A stretch of DNA of 52,185 bases from positions 1 to 52,185 of the forward strand of contig NZ_DYXM01000142.1 in the NCBI RefSeq assembly GCF_020742175.1, written 5' to 3'. The notes below the pieces were generated by a model. The model worked only from the letters and a program-made list of their open reading frames with translations, had not been told where the DNA came from and did not search any database. Every line of letters starts with the position of its first letter. Position 1 is the first letter of the stretch. The translations under genes and the position numbers were made by a program. Of this stretch, positions 50,929-52,185 are shown piece after piece. The stretch comes from Dietzia timorensis. Its GTDB lineage: Bacteria > Actinomycetota > Actinomycetes > Mycobacteriales > Mycobacteriaceae.

Positions 50929-51549
50929 CTAAAGCGCGTCCGCCGGCCACACCCCGGACGACCCGCGCCGGTGGGAGCCGACGAGATGGGTGTCGATCAT
51001 GCCGATCGCCTCCATCAGCGCGTACATCGTCGTCGGTCCGACGAAACGGAAGCCGCGCCCGCGCAGCGCCTTGGCGAGCGCCTTCGACTCTTCGGACTGG
51101 GTGGGGATCTCCTCGTAGGTTCGCGGAGCGGGCGTGGTCGAGGGTTGGAACGACCAGACGAACTTCACGAGCCCGCCGTCATCGCGTAGATCTAGTGTGG
51201 CTCGGGCACCGCTGATGGCGGCGTTGATCTTCGCGCGGTTGCGGATGATGTCGGCGTTTTCCAGGAGCCGCTCTACATCTGTCTCTGTGAATTCTGCGAC
51301 GACGTCCGGGTTGAAGTCGTGGAAGGCCTCGCGAAAGGCGGGGCGCTTGCGCAGGATCGTCGCCCAGGACAGTCCCGATTGGAAGCCTTCGAGCGTGATT
51401 CTTTCGTAGAGGCCCTGCTCGTCGCGGACGGGGAGTCCCCATTCGGTGTCGTAGTACTCGCGCATGAGGTCGCTGGATTCGGCCCAGCTTGGGCGGGAAA
51501 GCCCGTCGTCGCCGACGATGAGGGCAGGGGATTCGGGTTCGGTGGTCAT
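50929..51549 (-). CDS. tag: 3-methyladenine DNA glycosylase I (Tag)
   Basis: 206 residues. Family signs: EWGLPVRDEQGLYERITLEGFQSGLSWATILRKR with the catalytic-region Glu, and RFVGPTTMYALMEAIGMIDTH. The zinc-snap residues of E. coli Tag appear changed: the N-terminal Cys is Pro in RPSWAES, the next His is Tyr in REYYDTEW, and the last Cys is Ser in THLVGS. The ATG overlaps the alkB stop, so both form an alkylation-repair operon. Confidence 0.92.
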   Translation of the reverse strand: MTTEPESPALIVGDDGLSRPSWAESSDLMREYYDTEWGLPVRDEQGLYERITLEGFQSGLSWATILRKRPAFREAFHDFNPDVVAEFTETDVERLLENADIIRNRAKINAAISGARATLDLRDDGGLVKFVWSFQPSTTPAPRTYEEIPTQSEESKALAKALRGRGFRFVGPTTMYALMEAIGMIDTHLVGSHRRGSSGVWPADAL

Positions 51550-52185
51550 GAGCTTCCTTCGCTGTGTTCGTGTGATGGTGCGCTATTTGCTATCGAGGAA
51601 GAGTCGTCGGCCATGCCCGTGACACGGAGGGTGATGTTGAGCCGGCCTGAGCCCAGTCCGCAGCCCTCGGGCGCGGTTCCCGGGGTGATCTTGGGAACGC
51701 CGTGGTAGGCGCGACGCGACTGGCTGCCGAAGACGAACAGGTCGCCAGAGGCGAGGGCGACGTCGGTGTACGGCTTCGTGCGTGTTTCGGTGTTGCCGAA
51801 GCGGAACGTGCAGGTATCGCCGATGGACAGCGAGATTATCGGGGCGTCGGAGGATTCTTCGCCGTCGATGTGCATGCCCATTCGGGCGCTGGTGTCGTAG
51901 AAGTTGAGCAGTGCGGCGTCGATCGTGTGGGCGGCCCCTTCGGCGTGGCTGCCCGTGACCTCTTCGATGGCGCGGTGGCCGAGACGCACAAGCCACTCGG
52001 GCACGTCGGCGACGCGGCGACCGTTGACGTCGACCGCGGAGCGGCTGTATCCGTATGGGTACCAGTGCCAGCCGAGGGAAAGCGTGCTCACGCTCATCTG
52101 CCCGTTGCCGATCTTCGCCGAGTGATAGGGGACGGGGCCGCGTCCGAGCTCGCGCGCGGCTCGCACGATCCACGCCTGCTGGGGG
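51546..52185 (-). CDS. alkB: AlkB-type 2-oxoglutarate/Fe(II) dioxygenase (5' end outside window)
   Basis: Partial: the frame stays open to the window edge, with PQQAWIVRAARELG readable upstream of the GTG at 52166, so the true start is beyond 52185. Iron ligands are HID in MGMHIDGEES and His in RAYHGVPK; the oxoglutarate Arg is in RLNITLR. NFYDTSARMG and GNTETRTKPY are typical of AlkB. Repairs 1-methyladenine and 3-methylcytosine by oxidative demethylation. Confidence 0.92.
   Translation of the reverse strand, partial: PQQAWIVRAARELGRGPVPYHSAKIGNGQMSVSTLSLGWHWYPYGYSRSAVDVNGRRVADVPEWLVRLGHRAIEEVTGSHAEGAAHTIDAALLNFYDTSARMGMHIDGEESSDAPIISLSIGDTCTFRFGNTETRTKPYTDVALASGDLFVFGSQSRRAYHGVPKITPGTAPEGCGLGSGRLNITLRVTGMADDSSSIANSAPSHEHSEGSS

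Overview
The window is a GC-rich chromosomal segment of an actinobacterium, almost certainly a mycolic-acid-type member of the Mycobacteriales/Corynebacteriales; a Dietzia-like genus is plausible but not proven. The reasons are high G+C, frequent GTG starts, candidate leaderless starts, DtxR/IdeR-type iron boxes, and a block (rpmF, mprA, mprB, pepD, moaB2, mscL, SAF protein, FmdB-like, 5-FTHF cyclo-ligase, galU, moeA1/glp, rimJ, glpR) that follows the gene order of Mycobacterium tuberculosis Rv0979A-Rv0996. No phage, IS or CRISPR was seen.

1-12 kb is catabolic. A fused indolepyruvate:ferredoxin oxidoreductase diverges from an accD1-accA1-fadE-maoC-citE-fadD operon, the leucine/methylcrotonyl-CoA pathway block. 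12-15 kb is a looser accessory stretch: GC-rich 30-bp repeats, a nested 20-bp repeat palindrome, an orphan AbiEi-type HTH protein with a nuclease-like C-terminus, an MpaB-type oxygenase and a lipoprotein. 15-22 kb holds acetoacetyl-CoA synthetase, an MFS pump with a divergent MarR regulator and tandem operators, a TIGR01777 epimerase and an AEC permease.

22-24.6 kb carries six small ribosomal proteins (S18, S14, L33, L28, L31, L32), all in cysteine-poor, zinc-independent form, in two divergent groups. 24.7-28.8 kb is the MprAB envelope-stress two-component system with its HtrA-like protease PepD. 28.8-33.8 kb is iron acquisition: a siderophore-interacting reductase convergent with a four-gene Fe-siderophore ABC operon, each behind an iron box; a second siderophore-interacting protein with its own box lies at 43.2 kb.

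33.9-42.3 kb is core: moaB2, mscL, a SAF protein, an FmdB-like zinc ribbon, 5-FTHF cyclo-ligase, galU, a degenerate MoeA (Glp, a division factor), an acetyltransferase, the Glp receptor GLPR and tRNA-Ala(CGC). 42.6-52.2 kb holds small operons: an ArsR-SRPBCC pair, TetR with paired SMR pumps, a TM2 protein, a luciferase-like oxidoreductase, a PQQ-type sugar dehydrogenase, mgtE behind a putative leader peptide and hairpin, and a tag-alkB repair pair cut by the window edge.

The candidates for undescribed biology are the mgtE leader ORF with its hairpin, the nested repeat palindrome at 12.0-12.14 kb, the motif shared by the cytosolic tails of MprB and PepD, and the short leaderless ORF in front of the alternative ribosomal-protein genes.
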